Origin: Planctomycetota bacterium | GTDB taxonomy: Bacteria; Planctomycetota; UBA1135; UBA2386 | Direction: 5' to 3' | NCBI GenBank assembly: GCA_016872675.1 | Contig: VGZG01000004.1 | Span: 1-64,000, forward strand | Length of the DNA stretch: 64,000 bases | Part shown: positions 8,731 to 17,315 of the stretch, piece after piece | Numbering within the stretch: the stretch's first letter is position 1 | How the letters are laid out: every line of letters begins with the position of its first letter | Translations under genes and position numbers: made by a program | Notes under the pieces: generated by a model | Told to the model about the DNA's origin: nothing | The model's database searches: none | Seen by the model: the letters and a program-made list of their open reading frames with translations, nothing else

Positions 8731-8747
8731 CGCTCCGACTTGGCCCG
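8731..8747. repeat. Dispersed repeat, diverged copy 3
   Basis: CGCTCCGACTTGGCCCG, preceded by GTGTCCA as is copy 2. It shares the CGCTCCRACTTGG core and the GCCCG tail with copy 4 near 23 kb. Confidence 0.55.
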
Positions 8748-9001
8748 TCGGTCGCCGCGACACGCGTGAAGTTCGCCGCGTCGCGGACGAACGGCATGAC
8801 AGCCGGCCCGCCCGCCCGCCCCGCCTCTCCGCCACACCCGGCCAGAAACCCTCCGTGCACCAATGCGACTCCAACCTCACCCCAGCCACTCCGAAGGCCT
8901 GGGAAGAAGGAGATCCAATGCAACCGCAGCCGGAACCGGAACCGTTCCAACGCAGCACGGCATCGAGCGGCTCCGCGAGTCTCAACCGAGCCACCACGCA
9001 A

Positions 9002-9036
9002 CCCGAGTCCCGAGTCCCAAGCCCCGAGTCCCAAGT
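9002..9036. repeat. Heptamer tandem repeat (CCCRAGY)5
   Basis: Five consecutive 7-bp units: CCCGAGT, CCCGAGT, CCCAAGC, CCCGAGT, CCCAAGT. A simple minisatellite in the intergenic region. Confidence 0.85.
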
Positions 9037-9166
9037 CCAGCACTTCGGCGTCACACCGGCGGCCGGCAAGGTCGGCGACATGGACGCGATCGTGCGCGAA
9101 CTCGACCGCGCGGCGAAGGTGATCACGCTGTGAGCCGCGCGCCTTTCTGCGCCGGCGCCGGACCGC

Positions 9167-10294
9167 TCAGCCGCCGCTCGGGAAGAAGCGCTTGAGCCGC
9201 AGGATCGGCGCCTCGAACAGCCGCCAGCTGATCGCCGCGACGAGCCAACTGCCGCACAGGCAGCACAGCCCCAGCAACGCCGCGATCGCCTGCGCCGGCA
9301 ACACGCTGGCGATCGTCTGCTTTGTGCCATCGGGCAGCGCCAGCACGCCGCGGGTCAGCACGTCGAGCACGAGGAAGTGCACGAGGTAGACGCAGTAGCT
9401 CACCTGCCCGAGCGCGCGCAGCGACGCAAAGCGGCACACCGACGCCACGAGCCCGGGCTGGCGCGCGAGGGTGAGCAAGCCGACCGCGAACGCTAGCGCC
9501 GCCAGCAGACCCCAGCGCTGCATCGGGATCGCCGGGGGGAACGAGGCGCCGGTCAGCCGTGCGATCGCCAGCAGGCCGCCGAAGCCGAGCCACGCGCACG
9601 CGACGCCAAACCAGCGCGGCGGCGGCGGGACCAACGCCAGCAGCGCGCCGGCGGCGAGCGTGTCGAGCCGGCACGGCGTCAGGAAGTGCGTCGTCTGCAA
9701 CCCGCCAGCCAGCAGCCCCAGGCGCAACGCGGTCGCGACGACGATGGTCGCGATGCAGACGCGCGCCAGGGCCCGTCGCGAGCACAGCCAGACGACCGTC
9801 GGCCACACGAGATAGAACTGCTCCTCGATCGCCAGCGACCACGTGATCAGCCGCGCCGGATCCAACGTGCCTTCGCCGCACAGCGCGTAGCGGACGTTCT
9901 GGTAGTACAGCAGGTAAGAGGCCTTCTCCGCCCCGGTCGTCGCCGGCCGGTCGAGCGCGAACAGCAGCAGCCCGACGACGAGGTAGTACAGCGGGAAGAT
10001 GCGCAGGACCCGCCGTGCGTAGAAGTTGCGGAAGTACCCCGGCGCGCCCTTGGTGCGCAGCAGGATGCCGGTGATCAAGAAGCCGCTGAGCACGAAGAAC
10101 ACGTCGACGCCGCACCAGCCGAGCAGCGCGAACGTCGGGTACAAGTCGGTCGGGGCCGGACGCACGGCGCCGAGCAGCCCGACGTCGAGGAACATCGCGT
10201 GGAACGCGACCACCGCGAGGATCGCGAAGCCGCGCAGGCCGTCGAGCGCGTCGAGGCGCGCCGGCTCGGCTGTGGGCAGGCACACGTACGCCAT
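9167..10294 (-). CDS. Acyltransferase family 3 membrane protein (OafA/YrhL type)
   Basis: A 375-residue integral membrane acyltransferase with about ten hydrophobic helices. The opening LDALDGLRGFAILAVVAFHA carries the R/H catalytic motif of acyltransferase family 3, and FFVLSGFLITGILL and FYARRVLRIFPLYYLV follow the usual order. These enzymes O-acylate sugars of surface polysaccharides or other acceptors; the acceptor cannot be read here. It starts 2 bp after the cysteine dioxygenase stop and so probably shares its transcript. Confidence 0.9.
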   Translation of the reverse strand: MAYVCLPTAEPARLDALDGLRGFAILAVVAFHAMFLDVGLLGAVRPAPTDLYPTFALLGWCGVDVFFVLSGFLITGILLRTKGAPGYFRNFYARRVLRIFPLYYLVVGLLLFALDRPATTGAEKASYLLYYQNVRYALCGEGTLDPARLITWSLAIEEQFYLVWPTVVWLCSRRALARVCIATIVVATALRLGLLAGGLQTTHFLTPCRLDTLAAGALLALVPPPPRWFGVACAWLGFGGLLAIARLTGASFPPAIPMQRWGLLAALAFAVGLLTLARQPGLVASVCRFASLRALGQVSYCVYLVHFLVLDVLTRGVLALPDGTKQTIASVLPAQAIAALLGLCCLCGSWLVAAISWRLFEAPILRLKRFFPSGG

Positions 10295-10296
10295 GC

Positions 10297-10890
10297 TCAG
10301 ACCGGCTCGGGGTCGTAGGCGAGTTCGCGGACCGAGACCGTGCGCCGCTCGGCGTCGAACGTCAGACAGCGGTCGTGCGGCAGCGAGTAGACATGCAGCG
10401 TCACGGTGACGTCGCCGCCCGGGCTCGCGGGATTGCCGAGGCGATGGATCGCGCGCACGCGGTCGGCGGTGGCGACGGCGCCGACCGCGCTGATCACGCC
10501 AGCGCCGGTGAGCTCGAGGCCGACGTTGCCGCCGCGGTCGCCAACCTCGCCGGCGACGCCAGCGTCGGGCAGCGAGCCACCGGGCACCTGCCTGAAGGTC
10601 TCCTCGGCGATCTGGCCGCGCACCAGCCGCACCCAGCCGCAGTTGCCGGCGTGGTTGTGGATCGGCGTGAACTGGCCCGGCGCCCAGGTCAGCGCCATGA
10701 CGTCGAACCAGCGGCTACGGTGCACCTTGCGGCGCGCGTACTTGTGCGGCAGCGTGCCGACGAAACGCTGCAGTTCGCGTTCGTCGAGAGTTCCGTCGGC
10801 GAGGATCGCCTCGACCGCCGGCACCGTGACGCCGCCGGGTGGCAGCGCTTCGAGCCGGTCGATCAGGGTCTGCAGACGGACGAGGGGCAT
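10297..10890 (-). CDS. Cysteine dioxygenase-type cupin
   Basis: A 197-residue type I cysteine dioxygenase-family protein that would oxidise cysteine (or a related thiol such as 3-mercaptopropionate) to the sulfinic acid. The three iron ligands are visible: PIHNHAG gives His78 and His80, and RAIHRLGNP gives His149. The position of the mammalian Cys93 crosslink is Gly, as in other bacterial enzymes. Conserved YSLPHD lies near the C-terminus. It sits 61 bp downstream of a peptide-transporter gene, a context suggesting use of sulfur amino acids from imported peptides. Confidence 0.85.
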   Translation of the reverse strand: MPLVRLQTLIDRLEALPPGGVTVPAVEAILADGTLDERELQRFVGTLPHKYARRKVHRSRWFDVMALTWAPGQFTPIHNHAGNCGWVRLVRGQIAEETFRQVPGGSLPDAGVAGEVGDRGGNVGLELTGAGVISAVGAVATADRVRAIHRLGNPASPGGDVTVTLHVYSLPHDRCLTFDAERRTVSVRELAYDPEPV

Positions 10891-10951
10891 GCGCGGATCG
10901 TGCCCGCGGCGGGCCGCCGCGACCAGGGGGTCGTCGGCGGACTCGCGCCGG

Positions 10952-12949
10952 TCACGCGCCGTACTGCTTGATGGCAGCGTCCAGGCGCGGCAGCACGGCC
11001 TTGATGTAGAGCGCGACCGCGGCGGCGGCGCCGGCGATCACCAGGAAGAACAGCGTCGGCGGCATCGCCCCCTGCAGCACGCCGAGGAAGCCGGAGAACT
11101 TGTTGCCGACCGCCGTGGCGAAGAACCAGCCGCCCATCGTCAGACCGACAAAGCGCTTGGGGCTCAGCTTGGTGACCAGCGACAGCGCCATCGGCGACAG
11201 GCACAACTCGCCCACCGTGACGATCGCGTAGAAGCCCATCAGCCAGAGACCGCTGACCTTCGCCGCGCCGTCGCCGGAAACGGAGCCCGCGAGCGCCATG
11301 AACAGCGCCGACAGCGCCGTGATGACCATGCCGGCGAGGATCTTGCGCGCCGTGCTGAAGTCGACGCCGCGCTGCATCATGCGCGCGAACGCGATCATCA
11401 CCACCGGCGTCATCAGGATGACCCACAGCGCGTTCCACGACTGGTAGAGCTCGCTGTTGGCCGTGCGCAGGTACTGGCCCGGCGGCAGCGTCGGCGGGTT
11501 GCCGGCGTACAGCGCGTCGAAGGCGTCCTGGGTGACGAGATACGCGGCGAAGCGCGCGCCGCCGTCGGCGCGCACGAACGCGACGCGCTGGGTCGCCGAC
11601 GCGCCGCCGTCGACGGTCACCGAGACCATCGGCAAGCCGTGCGAGTCGACGTCCTCCTTGACCGTGACCTTGGGGAACACGTCGCAGGCGAAGCGCTTCC
11701 ACGCCTTCTGCTCAGCGGTCAGTTCGCCCTGCAGCGGCAGCGCCTCGACGGCGACGTCGGCCGGCAACTTGGCGCGCAGCTCGGCGAGGCTGGCGTCGTC
11801 GAGGCGCTTCTGGCCGAACATGCGCGCCTGCGCCAGCGTCGCGATCGGCAGCAGCGTCGACTTCGCCGGGCGCGGCACGTCGGCGGCGGCGTTGCCGTAG
11901 TAGCCGGGGTAGGCCTCGCCGGCGAACACCGTCTTGCCGTTGACGACCACGCTGTCGGCGACGGCGACGACCGGGTCCTTCTGGCCGAGGTGGCGCGCCG
12001 TGGTGTCGTTGGCCCACGTCGTCATGGCGCTGCCGTTGAGGTGCAGCACCATGAAGAACGTGCCGCCGGCGAGGTAGATCGGCATCAGCGCCTTGAGGCC
12101 CGGCCGCTCCGCCGGCTCGGCGCGCTGCGACAGGCGCGCGAAGAACAGCAGGATCGGGATCGCGCCGATCAGGAAGCCGAAGTCGGTCGGCTTGACCAGC
12201 TTGGTCAGGCCGCCCGGCAGCACGTAGACGGCGAGCGCCCAGCCGGCGACGCCGAACAGCAGCGCCGGGCCGAGGATCTTCAGCAGGATCTCGCGGAACG
12301 ACGTGTCGCCGGGGTTGGTGCCCGGCGTGCGGTCGGCGCGCGCGAGCACGTTCCACGACGCGCCGAGGATCACCACCGAGAGCAGCATGCCGACGCCGGC
12401 GGCGAGGAAGACCATCTCCCACCAGAAGGCGTTGCGCATGTAGGCGACGAGGAAGTTCGCGAAGAACGCCCCGACGTTGATGCCCATGTAGAAGATGTTG
12501 AAGCCGGCGTCGCGCTTGGGGTCGCCCTTCGGGTACAGGTTGCCGACCATCGCGCTGATGTTCGGCTTGAAGAAGCCGTTGCCCATGCACAACAGCACGA
12601 GGCCGACCGGGAACGACCAGCCTTGGCCCGTGGCGAGCAGGAAGAAACCGCTCGCGAACAACAGGCCGCCGATCAGCACCGACTTGCGGTAGCCGAGGAA
12701 GCGGTCGGCGAGCAGGCCGCCGAGGTACGGCGTGAAGTACACGAACGCGAGGTAGATGCCGTAGATCTCGTTGCCGTCGGCCTTCGACCAGCCGAGGCCG
12801 CCGCTCTCGGTGTCGGTCGCGTACAGCAGCAGCACGCCGACCATCGTGTAGAAGGCGAGGCGCTCCCACATCTCGATGAAGAACAGGCGGTACAGGCCCT
12901 GCGGGTGGCCGGTGAACATTGAGCCGGGGGATTGGGCGGCGGAGGTCAT
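10952..12949 (-). CDS. POT/PTR-family proton-dependent oligopeptide transporter with large insert
   Basis: A 665-residue MFS transporter of the POT family. The start (HPQGLYRLFFIEMWERLAFY) carries the ExxER-type proton-coupling motif, and the signature GNGFFKPNISAMVGNLY and FNIFYMGINVGAFFANF are intact. Between the two helix bundles lies an unusually long soluble insert (roughly residues 300-480, containing WANDTTARHLGQKDPVVAV and a second segment ending near QYLRTANSEL). It matches an extracytoplasmic domain found in some Gram-negative POT proteins. The C-terminal signature LWLMGFYAIVTVGELCLSPM is present. It probably imports di- or tripeptides and is paired with a shorter paralogue upstream. 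Confidence 0.9.
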   Translation of the reverse strand: MTSAAQSPGSMFTGHPQGLYRLFFIEMWERLAFYTMVGVLLLYATDTESGGLGWSKADGNEIYGIYLAFVYFTPYLGGLLADRFLGYRKSVLIGGLLFASGFFLLATGQGWSFPVGLVLLCMGNGFFKPNISAMVGNLYPKGDPKRDAGFNIFYMGINVGAFFANFLVAYMRNAFWWEMVFLAAGVGMLLSVVILGASWNVLARADRTPGTNPGDTSFREILLKILGPALLFGVAGWALAVYVLPGGLTKLVKPTDFGFLIGAIPILLFFARLSQRAEPAERPGLKALMPIYLAGGTFFMVLHLNGSAMTTWANDTTARHLGQKDPVVAVADSVVVNGKTVFAGEAYPGYYGNAAADVPRPAKSTLLPIATLAQARMFGQKRLDDASLAELRAKLPADVAVEALPLQGELTAEQKAWKRFACDVFPKVTVKEDVDSHGLPMVSVTVDGGASATQRVAFVRADGGARFAAYLVTQDAFDALYAGNPPTLPPGQYLRTANSELYQSWNALWVILMTPVVMIAFARMMQRGVDFSTARKILAGMVITALSALFMALAGSVSGDGAAKVSGLWLMGFYAIVTVGELCLSPMALSLVTKLSPKRFVGLTMGGWFFATAVGNKFSGFLGVLQGAMPPTLFFLVIAGAAAAVALYIKAVLPRLDAAIKQYGA

Positions 12950-13066
12950 GGAAGGAGCGGGGCGACGGGTACGGGGCGGGGACGGAACGAGGGAGCGGCG
13001 CGAGGGGTCGGCGTGAAACGAACGCGGCCGTCAGCGACGGCGGCGTGCGGGGTCAGGCGGCACGGC

Positions 13067-14539
13067 TCACTTGATGCCGTGCATCAAGCGATTGAGCGGC
13101 TTGCTGAGCACGAGCAGCACCACGCCGGCGCCGATCGCCATCCAGGTGATCGGCGTGTAGGCGGCGACGTAGCCGCTGAGCGGCGCGCCCGCGCCGGGCT
13201 CGGCCGTCGCGCCGGCGAGCGCGCTGAACAGGCCGGCGACGAGGTTGCCCATCGAGATCGACAGGAACCACGCGCCCATCACCACGCCGGTCATGTGCGC
13301 CGGCGCCAGCTTGGTCACCATCGACAGGCCGACCGGCGAGATGCACAGTTCGCCCGTCGTGTGCAGCAGGTAGACGACGAACAGGCCGACGAACATCGCC
13401 GCCGACTTCGACTCGAAGTTGTCGATCGCGAACAGCAGGAACGCGAAGCCGAGGCCGACCTGGATCAGGCCGAGGCCGAACTTCGCCGGGATCGACGGAT
13501 TGCGGTTGGTGCGGTCGAGCCACACCCACAGCCACGCGAACACCGGCGCCAGCGTGATGATGTAGACCGGATTGACCGACTGGAACCACTCGAACTGGAA
13601 CGAGCCGAAGTTGCCGACGTGGTCCTGCGCGAAGAAGTTGAGCGAGTTGCCGGCCTGTTCGAAGCAGGCCCAGAACAGCGCGTTGACGAACAGCAGGACG
13701 ATCAGCGCCAGGATGCGCTGCATGACGACCTTGCCGAGCTTGGCGCCGGTGAACAGCAGGTAGCCGACCATCAGCGCCGACAAGACCTGCAGCAGCTTCG
13801 AAGCGACGCCCTTGTTGTCGAGCAGCAGGTAGACGAGCGGCGTCAGCGCCATGCAGGCGGCGACGACGAGCGCGACCGGGCCGACGCCCTCCTTGCCGGG
13901 CGGCGTGCCGCCCTTGCCCTGCAGCAGCGCGCCGCCGAGCCAGAACACCAGGATGCCGAGCAGCATGCCGGCGCCGGCGAGGCCGAAGCCCCAGCGGTAG
14001 TCGGGCGTGACGACGCCGTCGGCGCCGACCGTGCCCATCTGCAGCGACATCCACGCGCACACCACCGGCGCGAACAGCGCGCCGAGGTTGATGCCCATGT
14101 AGAAGATCGTGAAGCCGCCGTCGCGGCGCGGATCGCCCTGCTCGTAGAGCTTGCCGACCAGCGAGCTGATGTTCGGCTTGAACAGGCCGTTGCCGACGAC
14201 GACGCCGGCGAGGCCGAACAGGAACGCCGTCTCGGTCGGGATCAGCAGCGCGAACTCGCCCGCCGCCATGACGATGCCGCCGAGGATGATCGAGCGGCGG
14301 TAGCCGAGCACCTTGTCGGCGACGTAGCCGCCGAAGATGCCGGTCGCGTAGACCAGCGCGGTGAAGGCGCCGTAGGCGAGCGAGGCCTCGTCCTGCGGCT
14401 TGCCGAACTGCTGCACGACGTACAGCGCCAGCAGCGCGCGCATGCCGTAGTAGCAGAAGCGCTCCCACAGCTCGGCGAAGAACATCATGTACAGGCCGGG
14501 CGGGTGGCCCTGGGCGGGCGCGGCAGAGGCAGAGGTCAC
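13067..14539 (-). CDS. POT/PTR-family proton-dependent oligopeptide transporter
   Basis: A 490-residue POT-family peptide transporter of ordinary length, paralogous to the neighbouring 665-residue protein but without its insert. Family motifs seen: MMFFAELWERFCYYGMRALL, FGGYVADKVLGYRR, GNGLFKPNISSLVGKLY, FTIFYMGINLGALFAPV and LHTTGELCISPVGLSMV. The track start lies far upstream; I begin at GTG 14539, which has AGGAG seven bases before it and gives VTSASAAPAQGHPPGLY. The two POT genes are separated by 117 bp, head to tail. Confidence 0.92.
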   Translation of the reverse strand: MTSASAAPAQGHPPGLYMMFFAELWERFCYYGMRALLALYVVQQFGKPQDEASLAYGAFTALVYATGIFGGYVADKVLGYRRSIILGGIVMAAGEFALLIPTETAFLFGLAGVVVGNGLFKPNISSLVGKLYEQGDPRRDGGFTIFYMGINLGALFAPVVCAWMSLQMGTVGADGVVTPDYRWGFGLAGAGMLLGILVFWLGGALLQGKGGTPPGKEGVGPVALVVAACMALTPLVYLLLDNKGVASKLLQVLSALMVGYLLFTGAKLGKVVMQRILALIVLLFVNALFWACFEQAGNSLNFFAQDHVGNFGSFQFEWFQSVNPVYIITLAPVFAWLWVWLDRTNRNPSIPAKFGLGLIQVGLGFAFLLFAIDNFESKSAAMFVGLFVVYLLHTTGELCISPVGLSMVTKLAPAHMTGVVMGAWFLSISMGNLVAGLFSALAGATAEPGAGAPLSGYVAAYTPITWMAIGAGVVLLVLSKPLNRLMHGIK

Positions 14540-14716
14540 GCGGTGGCTCCTGTCGGAACGAGGGGAGAGGAAACGAGCCGGCGCACGGTAGCGCGCCGGC
14601 CCGCCCAAGGCACCGACGATGTGCGGTCGGAACGCGGCGAGACGCGCGCGCCCCCTTGCCTGCCGCGGAACGCTTCTGCACCATGGCCGCCCCGCAAAGG
14701 AGCATCGAGAACGCAC

Positions 14717-15427
14717 ATGGGCCGCCAGTGGCTGCACGCCAAGAAAGAGGTCACCGCCAACCGCCGGGCGCAGCTGACGTCCAAGCTCGTCCGCGAGATC
14801 ATGGTCGCGGCGAAGATGGGCGTGCCGGATCCGGCGATGAACCCGCGCCTGTCGCTGGCCGTCGAGGCCGCGCGCAAGCAGTCGGTCAGCAACGACGTCA
14901 TCAACCGCGCGATCAAGAAGGGCTCCGGCCAGGGTGACGACGCGGTCAACTTCGAGCTGGTCACCTACGAGGGCATGGGACCGTGCAACGTGCCAGTCGT
15001 CATCGAGTGCCTGACCGAGAACCGCAACCGCACGGCGCCGGACATCCGGATGCTGTTCAAGGACGCGCAGTTCGGCAGCAAGGTGATGTTCCTGTTCGAC
15101 CACGTCGGCATCGTCGAGGCGACGCACCCGAAGGCCGGCCAGGACCTGGAGTCGGCGGCGATCGAGGCCGGCGCGCAGGACGTCGAGAAGCTGGAGAGCG
15201 CCAAGGAGGAGGAGTCCGGCGGCCGCTTCTTCACCGAGCGCACCGACATGTACCCGGTCGCCGAGGCGCTGAAGAAGCTCGGCTGGAGCGTGACCACCGC
15301 CGAACTCGGCTACCGCGGCAAGGACCCGCTCGACCTGGCGACCGACGACCGCGCGCGCGTGGCGGCGTTCCTCGAGCGCCTCGATGAGAACGACGACGTG
15401 CACCGCGTCTACGCGGCGCTCAAGTGA
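14717..15427 (+). CDS. YebC/PmpR-family DNA-binding regulatory protein
   Basis: A 236-residue YebC/TACO1-family protein, matching the usual 240-250 residues. It opens with MGRQWLHAKKEVTANRRAQL, continues with FTKLxREI-like KLVREIMVAAKMGVPDPAMN and the ligand-like VTYEGMGPCNVPVVIECLTENRNRT segment. Members act as DNA-binding regulators or help ribosomes translate proline-rich stretches. The opening tryptophan variant (MGRQW for the usual MAGHS/MGRKW) places it in the less-studied YeeN-like branch. AAAGGAG occurs 14 nt upstream of the ATG. It stands alone, divergent from the POT genes and convergent with the next operon. Confidence 0.9.
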   Translation: MGRQWLHAKKEVTANRRAQLTSKLVREIMVAAKMGVPDPAMNPRLSLAVEAARKQSVSNDVINRAIKKGSGQGDDAVNFELVTYEGMGPCNVPVVIECLTENRNRTAPDIRMLFKDAQFGSKVMFLFDHVGIVEATHPKAGQDLESAAIEAGAQDVEKLESAKEEESGGRFFTERTDMYPVAEALKKLGWSVTTAELGYRGKDPLDLATDDRARVAAFLERLDENDDVHRVYAALK

Positions 15428-15433
15428 CCGCGC

Positions 15434-15449
15434 GCGGGCGCCGGCCCGC
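15434..15449. terminator. Candidate bidirectional terminator hairpin
   Basis: GCGGGC-GCCG-GCCCGC forms a perfect 6-bp GC stem between the convergent yebC-like gene and the 208-residue unknown gene. There is no T-tract, so it could also be chance in this GC-rich DNA. Confidence 0.35.
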
Positions 15450-15466
15450 CGCTCGCGCCGCAGCGC

Positions 15467-16093
15467 TCACGGCAGCGTGACGACCAGCGGCAGCCGCGCC
15501 TGCTGCGCGAACGCCGCCGCGGCGGTCATCGCCGCGAGCCCGCGCTGGGCGGCGGCGACGAACTCGCCGCCCGCCGGCGCTGCGTTGTCGCGCCAACCGG
15601 CCAGCACGTCGGCGTCGGCCTGGAAGGTGCGCTGGTTGAGCCAGCGCAGCTGGTCGTGCAGCACGCCGACCGAGCCGAACTCGGCGGTCTCACCGTCGGG
15701 CATCGGCACGCGGAAGGTCACCGGATAGTCGCCCGGCAGCCAGATCGTGCACGCCAGCAACTGGCCGTAGCGGCTGCGCGCGAACTTGGCCGCGGCGGCC
15801 TCGCGCCAGTCGCGGTCGAGTTCGAGCAGCGGCGGCACGGTCGCCGGCCAGTCCAGCTCGGCGCGGTCGGCGAGCAGGCCGAGCAGGCGGACGGCGAGGA
15901 AGCCGCTGTCGCCGAGGTCAGCGGCGAACGCTTCGTCGCTGGCTTCGTCCCACGCCAACTGCTCGCCGACCTTGGCCGCGACCGACGCGCGCAGGTCGGC
16001 GCGCCAGGCCTCGACGCCGGCGCGCAGCCGCAGCGCGTCGGCGGGGTTGCCGCCGAAGTGGCGGCTCAACGGGCCGGCGAACGCGCGTGCCAT
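15467..16093 (-). CDS. Hypothetical protein coupled to acetyltransferase operon
   Basis: A 208-residue soluble-looking protein that I do not recognise. I start it at ATG 16093, which overlaps the stop of the AlgJ-like gene as ATGA; the longer track ORF is a shadow of that gene. It has a helical N-terminal half with many Asp/Glu/Ala and a segment SRYGQLLACTIWLPGDYPVTFRV, but no signal peptide or transmembrane helix is evident. Coupling to the MBOAT/AlgJ-like pair suggests a supporting role in the same O-acetylation process. Confidence 0.6.
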   Translation of the reverse strand: MARAFAGPLSRHFGGNPADALRLRAGVEAWRADLRASVAAKVGEQLAWDEASDEAFAADLGDSGFLAVRLLGLLADRAELDWPATVPPLLELDRDWREAAAAKFARSRYGQLLACTIWLPGDYPVTFRVPMPDGETAEFGSVGVLHDQLRWLNQRTFQADADVLAGWRDNAAPAGGEFVAAAQRGLAAMTAAAAFAQQARLPLVVTLP

Positions 16094-17310
16094 CAGCGCT
16101 TGGGCGCCCACCACTCCGCCGAGAAGTAGCTGCGTTCGACGATCTCCCACAGCACGACCTTGGCGCGCTGGCCCGGCCGGATCGCCGGCCGCGCCTCGCG
16201 CATGGCTTCGAGGCCCGACGCGCCGATCACCACCGTCGTGCGGATCGACCGGCCGAGGTGCAGGGCGACGGCGTTGGCGCCGTTGTCGTGCGCGAAGCTG
16301 GTGCCGATCAGCCAGACCGACGCCGTGTCGTCCTTGCCGTCCATGCCGATGCGACCGGTCGGCGTGCTGAGTTCGACGCCGTAGTACTCGCGCGTCTCCG
16401 CGAGGCGGTCGGCGAGCAGGCTCAGCGGCACGGGCCGGCGCAGCCCGAGCGCGGAGGCAGGGTCGGGGACGTCGACGACGGCGAGGCCGAGGTTGGCAGT
16501 GATGTCGCCGACGAGGCGCGTCGCCGTGACACCGCTCAACGCCATCGGCGTGCGCGGTCCGAGCGCCTCGCCGTAGCGGGCCTCGAGGAACGCTGCCGTC
16601 GCGGCGCCGGCGGCGAGCGCGCCCTCCTTCCGCCAGTGCGTGTCGCCGCGGTAGTAGAGCGGCGCCGTCGGATCCGCGGCCCGCGCCGCTGCCATGGCCG
16701 CGGCGAGGTCGACGGCCGGGATGCCCAGCTCGGCGAACTCGGCCAGCCCAGCGGCGTAGCAGCCCGCCTTCGCCGCCGGCAGCACGCCGTCCGGCGCCCA
16801 CTTCTCCGCGTGCACGCGCTCCTTGTCGGGCACGAGCGCGATCACCAGTTCGGCGCCGGCAGCCTTCACCTGGTCGCGGACGCCGGCCAGGAAGGCCCGC
16901 CGCGCCGGCGCCGAGCGCTGCCACGCGGCGAAGTCGATCCTGGTCGCGTAGTCGAGGAACAACCACTCATCGCGGCCGACGCGCACGTCGTTGCCGCGCG
17001 GCACGCCCAGCCGGTAGCGCAGTTCGTTCCAATTGGCGCGCAGCCAGAACGTCGCCGGCGCGTCCTCGCGCAGGTGCTTCTCGAGCTGCGCCATCCAGCT
17101 GCCGTCGAGCGCCGCGGCGATCGCCGGTGTCGGCGCCTTGGTCTGCGTGCGCAGCGGCAGCAGCGACTCGTCGCGCCCGAGCAGCCCGTGCCAGACGAGG
17201 TGCGCGAGCGGCGCCGACGCGAACAGCCCGCCGATCGCGATGACGGCGAACCAGCGCACGGCCCACTGGGCGGGCGTCTGCGGCGCGGCGGCGGCTTCGA
17301 GGGTCGTCAT
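16093..17310 (-). CDS. AlgJ/AlgX-like SGNH-type O-acetyltransferase
   Basis: A 405-residue protein with one N-terminal membrane anchor (about residues 17-40) and an extracytoplasmic SGNH-hydrolase-like domain of the AlgJ/AlgX family. Signature pieces are VGRDEWLFLDY, VIALVPDKERVHAEKW, YYRGDTHWRKEGA (the Asp-x-His dyad of this family) and WLIGTSFAHDNG (the nucleophile-serine block). Such proteins work with an MBOAT partner to acetylate exopolysaccharides. The MBOAT gene ends 5 bp upstream. The start is ATG 17310; upstream codons of the track ORF belong to the MBOAT gene in another frame. Confidence 0.82.
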   Translation of the reverse strand: MTTLEAAAAPQTPAQWAVRWFAVIAIGGLFASAPLAHLVWHGLLGRDESLLPLRTQTKAPTPAIAAALDGSWMAQLEKHLREDAPATFWLRANWNELRYRLGVPRGNDVRVGRDEWLFLDYATRIDFAAWQRSAPARRAFLAGVRDQVKAAGAELVIALVPDKERVHAEKWAPDGVLPAAKAGCYAAGLAEFAELGIPAVDLAAAMAAARAADPTAPLYYRGDTHWRKEGALAAGAATAAFLEARYGEALGPRTPMALSGVTATRLVGDITANLGLAVVDVPDPASALGLRRPVPLSLLADRLAETREYYGVELSTPTGRIGMDGKDDTASVWLIGTSFAHDNGANAVALHLGRSIRTTVVIGASGLEAMREARPAIRPGQRAKVVLWEIVERSYFSAEWWAPKR

Positions 17311-17315
17311 GGCCG

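Larger units (their letters stand above)
8528..9166. other. Intergenic region with repeats, no confident gene
   Basis: About 640 bp between dinG and the convergent acyltransferase gene. It holds two near-identical 30-bp repeats, a diverged third copy, a heptamer tandem repeat and a CATCTGACCCCGTGTCC segment that resembles flanks of REP-associated transposase elements, though no transposase is present. The plus-strand ORF 8855-9133 spans the heptamer repeat and has low-complexity sequence; only its tail (MDAIVRELDRAAKVITL) looks protein-like. I do not call it as a gene. Confidence 0.6.

Noticed and set aside
8855-9133. 92-codon plus-strand ORF
   Set aside because: Spans a heptamer tandem repeat and low-complexity sequence; only the last residues look protein-like.
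10406-12922. Plus-strand ORF of 838 codons
   Set aside because: Antisense shadow of the POT transporter, rich in Arg/His with no domains.
13067-15403. 778-residue version of the second POT transporter
   Set aside because: The first 288 codons are antisense to the yebC-like gene; GTG 14539 has a good ribosome-binding site.
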